Below are positions 53,311-64,000 of a stretch of 64,000 nucleotides of DNA, one piece after another. The notes under the pieces are model-generated. The model saw only the letters and a list, made by a program, of their open reading frames with translations, made no database searches and was not told the origin of the DNA. The stretch covers positions 829,039-893,038 of the forward strand of contig CP007051.1 of the NCBI GenBank assembly GCA_000517565.1, given 5' to 3'. The stretch is from Desulfurella acetivorans A63 (GTDB lineage: Bacteria; Campylobacterota_A; Desulfurellia; Desulfurellales; Desulfurellaceae). The translations under genes and the position numbers were made by a program. The stretch's first letter is position 1; the number at the start of each line of letters is the position of its first letter.

Positions 53311-53948
53311 CAATGGATCCTTATAAAGTTTTAGGTTTAACAAATGATGCAAGTATAGATGATGTAATTAAAGCATACAGACAGTTAGCTAAAAAATATC
53401 ACCCTGATTTAGCAAAAAACGAAGAAGAAAAACTATATTTGTCAAGCATTTTTCAAGATATTACAAATGCATATAACCAGATTAAAAATTCACATCAAAA
53501 AACGCAAAACGTATTTACAACACAAATTGACAGTGATTATGCAAAATACCTTATTTTTAAGGCAGAAAATTTCTTAAATAAAAATGAAATAGACAATGCG
53601 TTAAATACATTAAAAATACTTCAAAAAAATCATGAAAATGCCAAAATTTATTTTCTTTTTGCAAAAGCATATATGGCAAAGGGCTACTACAAACAGGCTA
53701 TTGATTATTTTAGAAAAACATTAGAGCAGGAAAACTATAATGTAGATGCTTTACTTGGACTTGCAAACTGTTATGAAAAAATTGGTTTAAAAAATACAGC
53801 AAAAAAAGTATATAAAGAAATTTTAGAGTGGGAACCAAATAATAAAATTGCTTTAAATAGACTTAATGAATTTGAAAAGAAACAAACACTTATAGAAAAA
53901 CTATTATCAGGTTTTGGGAGCAAAAAAAATAAAAAAGCTACTCCATAA
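53307..53948 (+). CDS. J-domain protein with TPR repeats
   Basis: A 213-residue cytoplasmic protein. The J domain (residues 1-70) keeps the DnaK-stimulating HPD motif (32-34 in KKYHPDLAK). After a linker, about residues 85-195 form TPR-type helices (YLIFKAENFLNKNEIDNALNTLKILQKNHENAKIYFLFAKAYMAKGYYKQAIDYFRKTLEQ). It lacks the glycine-rich and zinc parts of true DnaJ, so it is a specialised co-chaperone. The ATG overlaps the sigma stop by four bases. Confidence 0.85.
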   Translation: MTMDPYKVLGLTNDASIDDVIKAYRQLAKKYHPDLAKNEEEKLYLSSIFQDITNAYNQIKNSHQKTQNVFTTQIDSDYAKYLIFKAENFLNKNEIDNALNTLKILQKNHENAKIYFLFAKAYMAKGYYKQAIDYFRKTLEQENYNVDALLGLANCYEKIGLKNTAKKVYKEILEWEPNNKIALNRLNEFEKKQTLIEKLLSGFGSKKNKKATP

Positions 53949-54366
53949 ACTGTTTACTCTAAACGATACGCCAAAAAAAATTGCTCTTTCATTTGCAATA
54001 GGGGTATTTATATCTATAACGCCAACGTTTGGATTTCATACAATACTAGCTATTATTATTGCTTTTTTGTTTCAGCTAAACAAAATATCTATAATAATCG
54101 GTACACTTTTAAACAATCCTTGGACAACTGTGTTTGTTTATGCATTATCATATAAAATTGGTGCTTTATTATTAAATACTAAATTGAATGTAATTAATAA
54201 CTTTTCAATTGATTTTTTGCTACATAAAGGTTTGCATATTTACCTAATAACATGGTTTGGGAGCATAATAATTGCAATACCAGTTTCTGTATTTTTTTAT
54301 TTTATTGTAAAATTTGTATTGGAAAAACGAAAAAAAATAAAAAATGAAGTAAATGAGATCGCATGA
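53914..54366 (+). CDS. DUF2062 membrane protein
   Basis: A 150-residue integral membrane protein of the DUF2062 family. TPKKIALSFAIGVFISITPTFGFHTILAIIIAFLFQLNKISIIIGTLLNNPWTTVFVYALSYKIGA is the family block with its TPTFGFHT and NNPWT motifs. The function is unknown. The TTG start at 53914 lies inside the end of the preceding gene; its stop overlaps the LpxH-like gene. DUF2062 proteins often neighbour envelope-lipid genes. Confidence 0.85.
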   Translation: MGAKKIKKLLHKLFTLNDTPKKIALSFAIGVFISITPTFGFHTILAIIIAFLFQLNKISIIIGTLLNNPWTTVFVYALSYKIGALLLNTKLNVINNFSIDFLLHKGLHIYLITWFGSIIIAIPVSVFFYFIVKFVLEKRKKIKNEVNEIA

Positions 54367-55047
54367 AAGCACTTTTTTTATCAGACATACATTATAAAGG
54401 TAATGAGGAATTTTTGGTTTTTTTAGATACAATATACAAACAATACGATAGAATATACATAGTTGGCGATTTATTTGAATTTTACTATGGTTATGAATTT
54501 TTGTTTTGTCAGCATATTAAGCTCATTAGCCTACTTAAAAAGATATCTGAGGAAAAAAAAGTTTACTTATTTGAAGGAAACCACGAATACAGGCTTGAAG
54601 CAATAAAAAAATTTTTACCAAAAATTGAGGTTGTTAAAAAAGAGTTAATAGAAAATATTGATTCAAAATTATTTTATATTGAACATGGTGATTGTATTGA
54701 TAAAAAGGATAAAGCTTATCTAATGTTTCGCAATATCCTTAAAAATCGTTTTACTCTAATGCTTATAAATTTGATATCACCTGTTTTTTTGCTTAAATTA
54801 GCAAATATTGCATCAAAAATAAGCAAAAAAAACTTAAAAAACAAAACTTTAAGAAGAACAGATGCTGCCTTAGAAGAATTTGCCCAAAATCTAATTAAAA
54901 AAGGATTTGACTTTGTATTATTCGCACATACTCACAACCCTGTGCTAAAACAAATAAATAATGGAATATATGTCAATATTGGTGATTTTTGTGAAAATTT
55001 TACATATGTTGAATTTGATAAGACTATAAAAATCAGGCGATACCAAA

Positions 55048-55061
<14 letters not shown>
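54363..55061 (+). CDS. LpxH-like metallophosphoesterase
   Basis: A 232-residue calcineurin-fold phosphoesterase. Metal motifs SDIH (7-10), GDLFEFYYG, GNHEYR, a central IEHGD and a C-terminal FAHTHNP are all present. The layout is that of UDP-2,3-diacylglucosamine diphosphatase (LpxH), which releases UMP from the lipid A precursor, with a hydrophobic LMLINLISPVFLLKLA insertion as lipid-binding lid. No other lpx gene is near, so I give LpxH as likely but not proven. Confidence 0.78.
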
Positions 55062-57798
<2,737 letters not shown>

Positions 57799-57804
57799 TA
57801 TTTT

Positions 57805-58524
57805 ATGGGTTTTAATAATGTAAGTTTTAATGACGAGCAAATTAAATATTTCTACCCTATTGTTAAAAGGATGGTCAGAAAAATTGTTGTAAAAATGCCA
57901 GAATCTTATGATGAAGATGATTTTGTTCAGGTTGGAATGATTGGACTTTTAAAAGCATTTGAAAATATTGATACTACAAAAGATGAAAAAGCTTTCTACA
58001 AATATGCTTTATTAAAAGCAAAGGGTGCAATACTTGATAAGCTGCGTAGTGTAGATGTAGTTTCACGATACACTAGAGATAAATTAAAAAGCATTTCTAA
58101 AGCACATAAAGAATTTTTAAAAGAAAATATTTTTGATGCATCAGAAAAAAGCATTGCAGCAAAAGCAGGTATGACAATGAAAGAATATCATAAAACAATG
58201 CTTGAAGTATCAAATTTAGATATTGTAAGCCTTGATGAAATGTTAGAAGACGAAATTAGCTTACAAGAATCTATTGAAGATAAAAATTCAAAATCAGCAA
58301 TAAACATTTTAGAAGAAAGCGAACAAATTAATATGTTAACAAAAGCTTTAAGTAAACTTTCAAAAATAGAACTTGATGTATTATCCATGTATTACTATGA
58401 GGATTTTAGCGTAAAAGAAATTGCACAAATTATTAAAAAAACTCAAAGCAGAGTATCTCAGATTAAAACGAATGCCATTATAAAGTTAAAACATTTAATT
58501 GAACAAGAATATACAAAATATTAA
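57805..58524 (+). CDS. fliA: Flagellar sigma factor FliA (sigma-28)
   Basis: A 239-residue sigma-28 factor directing late flagellar genes. Region 2 has PESYDEDDFVQVGMIGLLKAFENID...KYALLKAKGAILDKLRSVDVVSR, region 3 follows, and region 4 is LSKIELDVLSMYYYEDFSVKEIAQIIKKTQSRVSQIKTNAIIKL. The RSVDVVSR stretch corresponds to the RxxDWxPR block seen in FliA proteins. The gene ends an operon running from 50280. FlhF and FlhG are encoded at 17007-19035. Confidence 0.9.
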   Translation: MGFNNVSFNDEQIKYFYPIVKRMVRKIVVKMPESYDEDDFVQVGMIGLLKAFENIDTTKDEKAFYKYALLKAKGAILDKLRSVDVVSRYTRDKLKSISKAHKEFLKENIFDASEKSIAAKAGMTMKEYHKTMLEVSNLDIVSLDEMLEDEISLQESIEDKNSKSAINILEESEQINMLTKALSKLSKIELDVLSMYYYEDFSVKEIAQIIKKTQSRVSQIKTNAIIKLKHLIEQEYTKY

Positions 58525-58531
58525 TTAAAAT

Positions 58532-58560
58532 TTGACACTATAATGAATTTATAGTAAAAA
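58532..58560 (+). promoter_or_regulatory. Promoter of the permease gene with an operator-like palindrome
   Basis: TTGACA (58532-58537), a 17-base spacer, then TAAAAA (58555-58560). The spacer itself (58538-58554) is an inverted repeat, CTATAA TGAAT TTATAG. A repressor bound there would block polymerase. AGAGGGGG lies before the ATG at 58589. Confidence 0.5.
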
Positions 58561-58588
58561 TTATCTGATATTAAAAGAGGGGGTATCT

Positions 58589-59968
58589 ATGTCGAAACAA
58601 ATGAATGAAAATTATTTAAAAGAAAATCTAAAAAGAGATTTAAAAAATAGGCACATCCAGCTTATTGCTTTGGGTTCTGCTATTGGCGTTGGTTTATTTT
58701 TAGGTTCTGCAACAGGCATAAAATTTACAGGACCATCATTAATCTTGTCTTATATTTTGGTAGGATTGGTTGTTTTTATTGTTTTAAGAGCACTTGGCGA
58801 AATTGCCGTAGTGTATCCTGTATCTGGAAGCTTTAGTGCCTGGGCTGATCACATATTAGGACCAATGGCTGGTTATATAACAGGGTGGACTTATTGGTTT
58901 ATGTGGACGGTTACAGTTATGGCAGAAATAACTGCCGTTGGCATTTATGTTACTTTTTGGTTTCCAAGTGTACCTCAATGGATTCCTGCACTCATATCCG
59001 TTATATTGATAACGCTTTTAAATCTAATTGCAGTAAAAGTTTATGGAGAAACAGAATTCTGGTTTTCTATAATTAAAATAGTTACAATTCTGTTTTTTAT
59101 TGTAGTAGGGGCTTTTATAATCTTTTTTGGGTTTGGTAATCACGGAATTCCTACTGGATTTAGTAATTTGTATAAGTATGGTGGTTTTTTTCCTAATGGA
59201 TTAAAAGGTTTTTTGTTTTCGCTTATTATAGTAGTGTATGCGTATTTAGGTATAGAAATTGTAGCAGTTACTGCAGGAGAAGCTCATGATCCAAATGTAA
59301 CTTTACCTTCTGCAATTGATAAAGTTATATACAGAATAATTTTATTTTATGCTTTACCAATGATTGTAATATTATCAATATATCCATGGTTTAAAATCGG
59401 CACATTTGGAAGCCCTTTTGTAGAAAGTTTCTCAAAACTGGGTATAGCAGCGGCTGCAAGTATTATAAATTTTGTTGTTATAACTGCAGCGCTTTCCAGC
59501 ACAAATGGTGGTTTATTTTCAACTGGACGAATGCTTTATTCTCTTTCACTTCAAAAAAATGCCCCTTCAAGTTTTTCAAAGTTAAGCAATAATAAAGTAC
59601 CATACATAGGCATTATTTTTTCTTCGATAGTAATGTTAATTGGTGTAATATTAAATTATTTTATACCTAAACAAGTATTCACAATTATAACAAGTGTTGC
59701 TACCACAGGGGCATTGTATGTCTGGCTTCTTATACTTATAATGCATATGAAGTTTAGAGGTTCATTAGAAAAAAGTGAATTGCCTAAATATCGCCTACCA
59801 TTTTATCCGTTTTTAAATATTTTGGGTATTGCTTTTTTGATTATGGTAATTATAGTTATGGCATTTATGCCAGATGGTAGAATTGCTTTGTATGTTGCTT
59901 TTCCATGGTTTGGTTTGCTTATTGCAGCATACTATTTGTTTGGATTAAACAAAAAAAGCAGTACGTAA
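58589..59968 (+). CDS. Amino-acid permease (APC family)
   Basis: A 459-residue transporter with about twelve hydrophobic segments. The N-terminal LKRDLKNRHIQLIALGSAIGVGLFLGSATGIKFTGPSLILSYILVGLVVFIVLRALGEIAVVYPVSGSFSAWADHILGPMAGYITGWTYW block is the amino-acid transporter (AAT) signature found in proline, GABA and aromatic amino-acid permeases. Substrate specificity cannot be read from sequence. It stands alone between fliA and tolC with its own promoter. Confidence 0.9.
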   Translation: MSKQMNENYLKENLKRDLKNRHIQLIALGSAIGVGLFLGSATGIKFTGPSLILSYILVGLVVFIVLRALGEIAVVYPVSGSFSAWADHILGPMAGYITGWTYWFMWTVTVMAEITAVGIYVTFWFPSVPQWIPALISVILITLLNLIAVKVYGETEFWFSIIKIVTILFFIVVGAFIIFFGFGNHGIPTGFSNLYKYGGFFPNGLKGFLFSLIIVVYAYLGIEIVAVTAGEAHDPNVTLPSAIDKVIYRIILFYALPMIVILSIYPWFKIGTFGSPFVESFSKLGIAAAASIINFVVITAALSSTNGGLFSTGRMLYSLSLQKNAPSSFSKLSNNKVPYIGIIFSSIVMLIGVILNYFIPKQVFTIITSVATTGALYVWLLILIMHMKFRGSLEKSELPKYRLPFYPFLNILGIAFLIMVIIVMAFMPDGRIALYVAFPWFGLLIAAYYLFGLNKKSST

Positions 59969-59974
59969 AATAGC

Positions 59975-60003
59975 TTGACATAGGCTTTATAAAAATATAA
60001 ACT
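59975..60003 (+). promoter_or_regulatory. Promoter of the TolC-like gene
   Basis: TTGACA (59975-59980), 17-base spacer, TAAACT (59998-60003), then AAGGAGG before the ATG at 60035. It starts 6 bases after the permease stop. Confidence 0.65.
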
Positions 60004-60034
60004 AAACACTTGATTAATGGCTAAGGAGGTATCC

Positions 60035-61351
60035 ATGCACCTTAAAAAAACCCTGCTTTCTATATCCATTTTAGCTTTGTTTGCAAATACTGCATTTGCT
60101 TTATCTTTGAGTGAAGTCCAGACTTTAAGCTCAAACAATAACTACCAGATAAAACAGTACGAATCTCTTTATGAGTCTTCCAAAGAATTAAAGCAAAGTG
60201 CTTTTAAAAGTTTTCTGCCAAATCTATCTACAAGTTACTCATATACAAGGCTTGATGAACCACCATACCAGATTGTTAATGGAAATAAATTGATTATGGG
60301 CTCAAACAATAACTACCAGTGGAATGTAACCATAACCCAGCCAATTTTTACAGGCTTTTATTTACTTAATAAGTACAAGTATGCAAAGTACGATGAAGCA
60401 TTTTCAAAAGCAAACTTAGAGGTTATAAGAAACCAGGTTATAACAAATGCAAAAATAGCTTACTTTAATGTATTGTACAACCAAAAGATGCTGGAAACAA
60501 GACAACTTGCAGTTGCTCAGTATGAATCACACCTAAAAGACGCTCAAAGCTTTTACAAACAGGGTCTTATACCAAAGGTAGATTTACTAAAATCAGAAGT
60601 AGCTTACTCAAATGCAAAGCAAGAGCTAAAACAAGCCTACTCAAACCTTACAGATGCAATAGCTCAGCTAAACCAATTGCTAAATGAACCCATAGATAAA
60701 ACACATACATTTGAACAGGTAGCAGATGTGGTGGATTTAAAAACACCACTTAACTCACTCTATGCCCAAATAGACAACCGCCCGGATATAAAAGCTCTAA
60801 GCTATGCAATCCAGAAGGCTAATGCACAGGTAGGCATGGTAAAGTCTGGCTATTACCCACAGCTACAGCTAAGAGCAAACTACAACAGAAATGGTCAAAA
60901 CCTTGATATGAGCAATAACCCATACTCAGATAACTCTATATACAGCTTAAACATCATAGCAAACTGGGATATATTTGATTGGGGTAAAACCAAAAACGAT
61001 GTCCAGGCTGCAAAACTACAGGAAATAGCATTGCAAAATGAGCTAAATAACCTCAAAACACAATCCAAAACTCAAATACTTAACGCATATGACCAGGCTC
61101 AGGTAGCATACCACAATATATCTGTAGCCCAAACTGCACTTACTCAAGCAAATGAAAACTATAAACTAACCAACGAGCGCTACTTAAACCAGCTTGCAAC
61201 TTCAACAGACATACTTGATGCAAGAGCGCTTCTAACGCAGGCTGAAGCTAACTATTATGGAGCTATCTACGGTTACTGCATAGCTTTGGAAAAACTTGCA
61301 AATGCTGTTGGTAAAACAGATGAATTTGATTATTTGATAAGGTTTAGGTAG
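60035..61351 (+). CDS. TolC-family outer-membrane efflux protein
   Basis: A 438-residue outer-membrane channel-tunnel subunit. Signal peptide MHLKKTLLSISILALFANTAFA, then two OEP repeats (about 25-230 and 240-430) rich in coiled-coil helices: ESLYESSKELKQSAFKSFLPNLSTSYSYTR, LKDAQSFYKQGLIPKVDLLKSEVAYSNAKQELKQAYSNLTDAIAQLNQLL, and the mirrored NIIANWDIFDWGKTKNDVQAAKLQEIALQNELNNLKTQSKTQILNAYDQAQVAYHNIS. Start chosen from AGGAGG 7 bases ahead. No inner-membrane pump gene lies beside it. Confidence 0.9.
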   Translation: MHLKKTLLSISILALFANTAFALSLSEVQTLSSNNNYQIKQYESLYESSKELKQSAFKSFLPNLSTSYSYTRLDEPPYQIVNGNKLIMGSNNNYQWNVTITQPIFTGFYLLNKYKYAKYDEAFSKANLEVIRNQVITNAKIAYFNVLYNQKMLETRQLAVAQYESHLKDAQSFYKQGLIPKVDLLKSEVAYSNAKQELKQAYSNLTDAIAQLNQLLNEPIDKTHTFEQVADVVDLKTPLNSLYAQIDNRPDIKALSYAIQKANAQVGMVKSGYYPQLQLRANYNRNGQNLDMSNNPYSDNSIYSLNIIANWDIFDWGKTKNDVQAAKLQEIALQNELNNLKTQSKTQILNAYDQAQVAYHNISVAQTALTQANENYKLTNERYLNQLATSTDILDARALLTQAEANYYGAIYGYCIALEKLANAVGKTDEFDYLIRFR

Positions 61352-62231
61352 TTTTATATAGTCTTTTATATTTGATTGTTTCTATTAAAAATGTAGAAAG
61401 CCCAATGCCAACCACTACCGCGATTACCAGGAAAAAGCCAATATTTAGATTATGTAAATTGTGAACTTTAATTGGTGTTACTATGCTAAATGATAACAAT
61501 TTTGGATCGCTCAAACCTAAAATACCCGATAAGGCAAACATAACTCCACCCAGCACAAGTGTTCTTGCAGCAGTTAACTTAGCTATATGCTGGCTTACAT
61601 TTTCTGGCAAACTTAGCCTTTTACCCATAATACCAAAAAAAGCACCTGCTAAAATTTGAACTGTAGTTGTTCCAAGTCCAAATACAAAACCAGGTAACCA
61701 GGCAACATAAGCGTTTGGCATAGAAGGAGCAAGTACTGTATATAAAATTAAAGCAAATGCGCCAAAACCCCATCCGGCAATAAAGCCGTGAACTATAGCC
61801 ATTTTGTAGGTGGTTTTTTTGTGTTTTTCGTCAATATATTTACCAGATAATGCTTCCTGATGGTGTATTTTATCTATTTTGCCAAAGTGTATATGGAATA
61901 CATTATTAAATCTAAAAACATACAAACCGCCAAACACCATTGCACTTCCAACAATCACATACACTATATAATCTATGTATGGTTTTGACATAAAACTTAT
62001 TAAAGAAAAATAAGCAAGTTCACTTGCAAGCGCGCGTTGCACACTAAATGCTAAAGAAAAAGCTAAACCAATTAAAAAACCTTTTTTGGCAGAGTAACTA
62101 CCTATTGAATAGCTAAAAGTAATTGGCCATGTATGTTCATCAGGCGTAATACCATGAACAATACCCAATAAATAAGCCAAAACCAGTGTCATCAACACAC
62201 TTGCTTGAGCATGAACATTAAATAAATCCAT
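61344..62231 (-). CDS. NicO/UreH-like membrane transporter (metal?)
   Basis: A 295-residue membrane protein with about seven hydrophobic segments. The first helix carries HGITPDEHTWP, an HxxxxDH-like motif of nickel/cobalt transporters, and a second part holds AIVHGFIAGWGFGAFAL. A histidine-rich loop (VFHIHFGKIDKIHHQEALSGKYIDEKHKK) lies between them. These features suggest nickel, cobalt or other metal transport. I start at the ATG at 62231. It is convergent with tolC and overlaps it by 8 bases. Confidence 0.6.
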   Translation of the reverse strand: MDLFNVHAQASVLMTLVLAYLLGIVHGITPDEHTWPITFSYSIGSYSAKKGFLIGLAFSLAFSVQRALASELAYFSLISFMSKPYIDYIVYVIVGSAMVFGGLYVFRFNNVFHIHFGKIDKIHHQEALSGKYIDEKHKKTTYKMAIVHGFIAGWGFGAFALILYTVLAPSMPNAYVAWLPGFVFGLGTTTVQILAGAFFGIMGKRLSLPENVSQHIAKLTAARTLVLGGVMFALSGILGLSDPKLLSFSIVTPIKVHNLHNLNIGFFLVIAVVVGIGLSTFLIETIKYKRLYKTT

Positions 62232-62257
62232 AAGCACCCCCCTTTTTGCAAATTATA

Positions 62258-62286
62258 AATATAATACCTACTAATTATATTGTCAA
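62258..62286 (-). promoter_or_regulatory. Promoter of the NicO-like gene
   Basis: Reverse strand TTGACA (62286-62281), 17-base spacer, TATATT (62263-62258), followed by AGGGGGG and the ATG at 62231. It lies between the pilin operon end and this gene, so the transporter is independently expressed. Confidence 0.6.
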
Positions 62287-62310
62287 ATTTGATAAAATTT
62301 TTATATAATT

Positions 62311-62802
62311 TTATCTTGAAATTTTATAGACAAAAGCAATATTTGAACTTTCATTTTTATTATTGAATGCATGAATTTTTACCGTGTAAAAATAGGTATC
62401 TAAAGCATTATTGTTTTCTGGCAATATCACTTGGGTTAAGACTATTGTAGCATAAACTTTGTAAGATCCAAGTTGCATAATAATATCTGGATTTGCATTT
62501 GAACAGTTCCAGTTACTCCAGGCAATGCTAGGTTTTTCTAATTTTATAGTCATACATATTGGGTTAGAAATTGTATAATAATCTGGTGGCAAATCAGGCG
62601 TTGAAGAATCAAATTTAAGCATAGATATGACAATATTGCTTGCACCTTTTGCCGCATCCTGAGCAGTCTTATACTCTGAGCTCATACCAGAAATTTTTGT
62701 GCTTCCTAAAATTAGCCAAAGCATTAAACCAACTAAAATTAATGCAAGTGCACTTATGAATATGACGATAATCAAAGCAATGCCATTTTGGTTTTTTCTC
62801 AT
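62311..62802 (-). CDS. PilX-like minor pilin
   Basis: A 163-residue protein with N-terminus MRKNQNGIALIIVIFISALALILVGLMLWLILGSTKISGMSSEYKTAQDAAKGASNIV, the PilX pattern in which the +5 glutamate is absent. Assembly of the pilus tip depends on this class. I place the start at 62802, where the ATG overlaps the PilW-like stop (ATGA). Cysteines are C80 region and CSNANPD. It is the last gene of the minor-pilin set here. Confidence 0.78.
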   Translation of the reverse strand: MRKNQNGIALIIVIFISALALILVGLMLWLILGSTKISGMSSEYKTAQDAAKGASNIVISMLKFDSSTPDLPPDYYTISNPICMTIKLEKPSIAWSNWNCSNANPDIIMQLGSYKVYATIVLTQVILPENNNALDTYFYTVKIHAFNNKNESSNIAFVYKISR

Positions 62803-63863
62803 TGATTTTGACCTATATTCATTGGTTTTATAGTCATTTTTATAACTTTCCACTCGTAATGCGAATCAATGCCAGATGGTTTAAAATTATACAGTGTCCC
62901 TACATCGCCATCACCAACAGGTATATTATTTGTGCTAATTATACTGTTTGAATATTTACTTGATTGTTTTAATATAAAAACTTTTATTAACTGTGTCTGA
63001 CTATTTATTATATTTGGAGTTAAATTGCTTGTTGAGCTATACCAATTATTACCTATCTTGCTTTCTACAAAAAAAGCTTTTACGCAGTCTAAAAGTGGTA
63101 TTAGCGTATTTGATCCGTTGTTCTGGCTTATCACAGAACGATAAAGTTCATAGGTATTCGGATCACAAAAACTTGGTAAATTATCTTGACTTAAAAAATA
63201 ATCTACCCTGTTAAATGGCATACGAGGCTGCACAGTGGAGTCAATACCATAGATTAAATAAATTTGAGATTGGTTTAAGTTTAAATTATTTATAGAATTT
63301 GCAAAATCAGAAAAATTGAAATAAAAATTGCCATTTGGATTTTCTAACAATGTTTTGTTTGAATCCATAACTATACAATAGTCATTATCATTTAAAGAAA
63401 AATGACTTAATGAATTATCTGGGTTGTAATCAATATCCCAATTGTTTGTATTTGTATTGTAATAAGTAATAGCCCATTTTTGTGAAGCATTATTTATATC
63501 AGCAATTGAAGATCTTATAACTAAATAAGAAGAGTTTGGTTGCGTTTGTGAATTTTGTCCGATGTTATACGCGCTAGCTGGTAAAGTATTATAATTGTAG
63601 GCACTTGCTGTAGAATTTGTTGCTTCATGAAAATTTAGCGGAGTTTCTATAGGACCAGATAAAGGCAAACCATAACCAGACATAGAAATATCATATTGCA
63701 ATAGAGAAGTACCAGACAACGTGGAAATTTGAGTGCTGCTTATACTGGATTGGAATAAAGAACCTTTCATAATTTTAATATATGTAAAATAGCCAATTGC
63801 TAAAACTATCATTGTGATAAATAAAGCAACTAAAATCTCTATTAATGTAAATCCTTTTTTCAT
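62799..63863 (-). CDS. PilW-like minor pilin
   Basis: A 354-residue prepilin-type protein. The short leader MKKG is cut before FTLIEILVALFITMIVLAIGYFTYIKIMKGSLFQSS, with Glu at +5. The large C-terminal domain is rich in Ser, Asn and Thr and has three cysteines. PilW-type minor pilins start pilus assembly with PilV and PilX. It overlaps both neighbours by four bases, so the set is one operon. Confidence 0.85.
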   Translation of the reverse strand: MKKGFTLIEILVALFITMIVLAIGYFTYIKIMKGSLFQSSISSTQISTLSGTSLLQYDISMSGYGLPLSGPIETPLNFHEATNSTASAYNYNTLPASAYNIGQNSQTQPNSSYLVIRSSIADINNASQKWAITYYNTNTNNWDIDYNPDNSLSHFSLNDNDYCIVMDSNKTLLENPNGNFYFNFSDFANSINNLNLNQSQIYLIYGIDSTVQPRMPFNRVDYFLSQDNLPSFCDPNTYELYRSVISQNNGSNTLIPLLDCVKAFFVESKIGNNWYSSTSNLTPNIINSQTQLIKVFILKQSSKYSNSIISTNNIPVGDGDVGTLYNFKPSGIDSHYEWKVIKMTIKPMNIGQNQ

Positions 63864-64000
63864 AAATGCACCGCTGTTGTTTGAGTATGGTAATAAGTCT
63901 GACCTTTATAAACCCAGCTTACTGTTACGGTATATAAAATAACTTCATTTTGAGGTTCTATTGATGGTGATACACTTACAGTGTAGTTTTGAGAAAAATT
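63860..64000 (-). CDS. C-terminal end of an upstream minor pilin (partial)
   Basis: The last 46 codons of a gene that begins beyond the window: NFSQNYTVSVSPSIEPQNEV, then VILYTVTVSWVYKGQTYYHTQTTAVHL and a TGA overlapping the PilW-like ATG. The beta-rich YTVTVSWVYKGQTYYHT ending resembles PilV-type minor pilins. The order PilV-like, PilW-like, PilX-like is the usual one. No N-terminal evidence is available. Confidence 0.6.
   Translation of the reverse strand, partial: NFSQNYTVSVSPSIEPQNEVILYTVTVSWVYKGQTYYHTQTTAVHL

Overview
The window is AT-rich, densely coded chromosomal DNA from a motile, piliated Gram-negative bacterium. Genes commonly overlap by 1-17 bases and most operons lack large gaps. 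Outer-membrane genes (a TolC-type channel, a porin-like barrel, LolA-like and CpoB-like proteins), flagellar regulators of the FlhF/FlhG/FliA type, a complete-looking sigma-54 site at glnB/K, and futalosine-route menaquinone genes (mqnD, an mqnX-like deaminase) together suggest Campylobacterota, most plausibly the Desulfurella/Hippea branch. This is inference from gene content; no rRNA is present to settle it.

Layout. 1-1.3 kb: a PATAN-like protein and the major type IV pilin pilA. 1.3-1.9 kb: no gene, a block of palindromic REP-like repeats including a 190-bp tandem duplication. 1.9-5.75 kb: a three-gene membrane/glycan cluster (polytopic membrane protein, GtrA-like, FAD amine-oxidase-like). 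5.8-8.8 kb: an ammonium operon (PII, AmtB, outer-membrane barrel) behind a sigma-54 promoter with two palindromes. 8.8-11.5 kb: a glutamine amidotransferase, a second repeat patch and a PAS-PAS-PAS-GGDEF cyclase. 11.7-14 kb: pabA-pabB-pabC. 14.1 kb: tRNA-Arg(CCT). 14.3-19.7 kb: yggS-flhA-flhF-flhG-ccdA. 19.7-21.6 kb: mqnD and a BaiN-type flavoprotein. 21.7-24.7 kb: a tail-to-tail Ras-like GTPase module (receiver/PATAN protein, MglA-like GTPase, orphan sensor, MglB-like roadblock protein). 24.8-33.3 kb: a reverse-strand operon with mqnX-like, carB, greA, pyrK, pyrDB, lolA-like and a nucleosidase/radical-SAM fusion. 33.4-37.7 kb: two MoeA-family genes, a small Sm-like candidate, a SurA-like protein and a GH18 lipoprotein. 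37.8-42.4 kb: flgF-flgG-flgA-ubiX-ubiB. 42.4-50.1 kb: the rimP-nusA-infB translation operon extended with rbfA, nrnA, truB, padR and an HD-GYP phosphodiesterase. 50.3-58.5 kb: a long forward operon from cpoB-like to fliA. 58.6-64 kb: an amino-acid permease, tolC, a NicO-like transporter and a minor-pilin cluster running off the window end.

Themes. Motility and surface appendages recur: flagellar export and rod genes, FliA, the flagellar number/site proteins FlhF/FlhG, the major and minor pilins, a c-di-GMP cyclase and a c-di-GMP phosphodiesterase. The MglA/MglB-like module, whose PATAN-type protein has a paralogue directly beside pilA, could tie polarity control to type IV pili. The most unusual single gene is a fusion of a nucleoside-hydrolase-like domain to a spore-photoproduct-lyase-type radical SAM domain that lacks any cysteine beyond its cluster motif; I suggest the first domain may clear 5'-deoxyadenosine made by the second.
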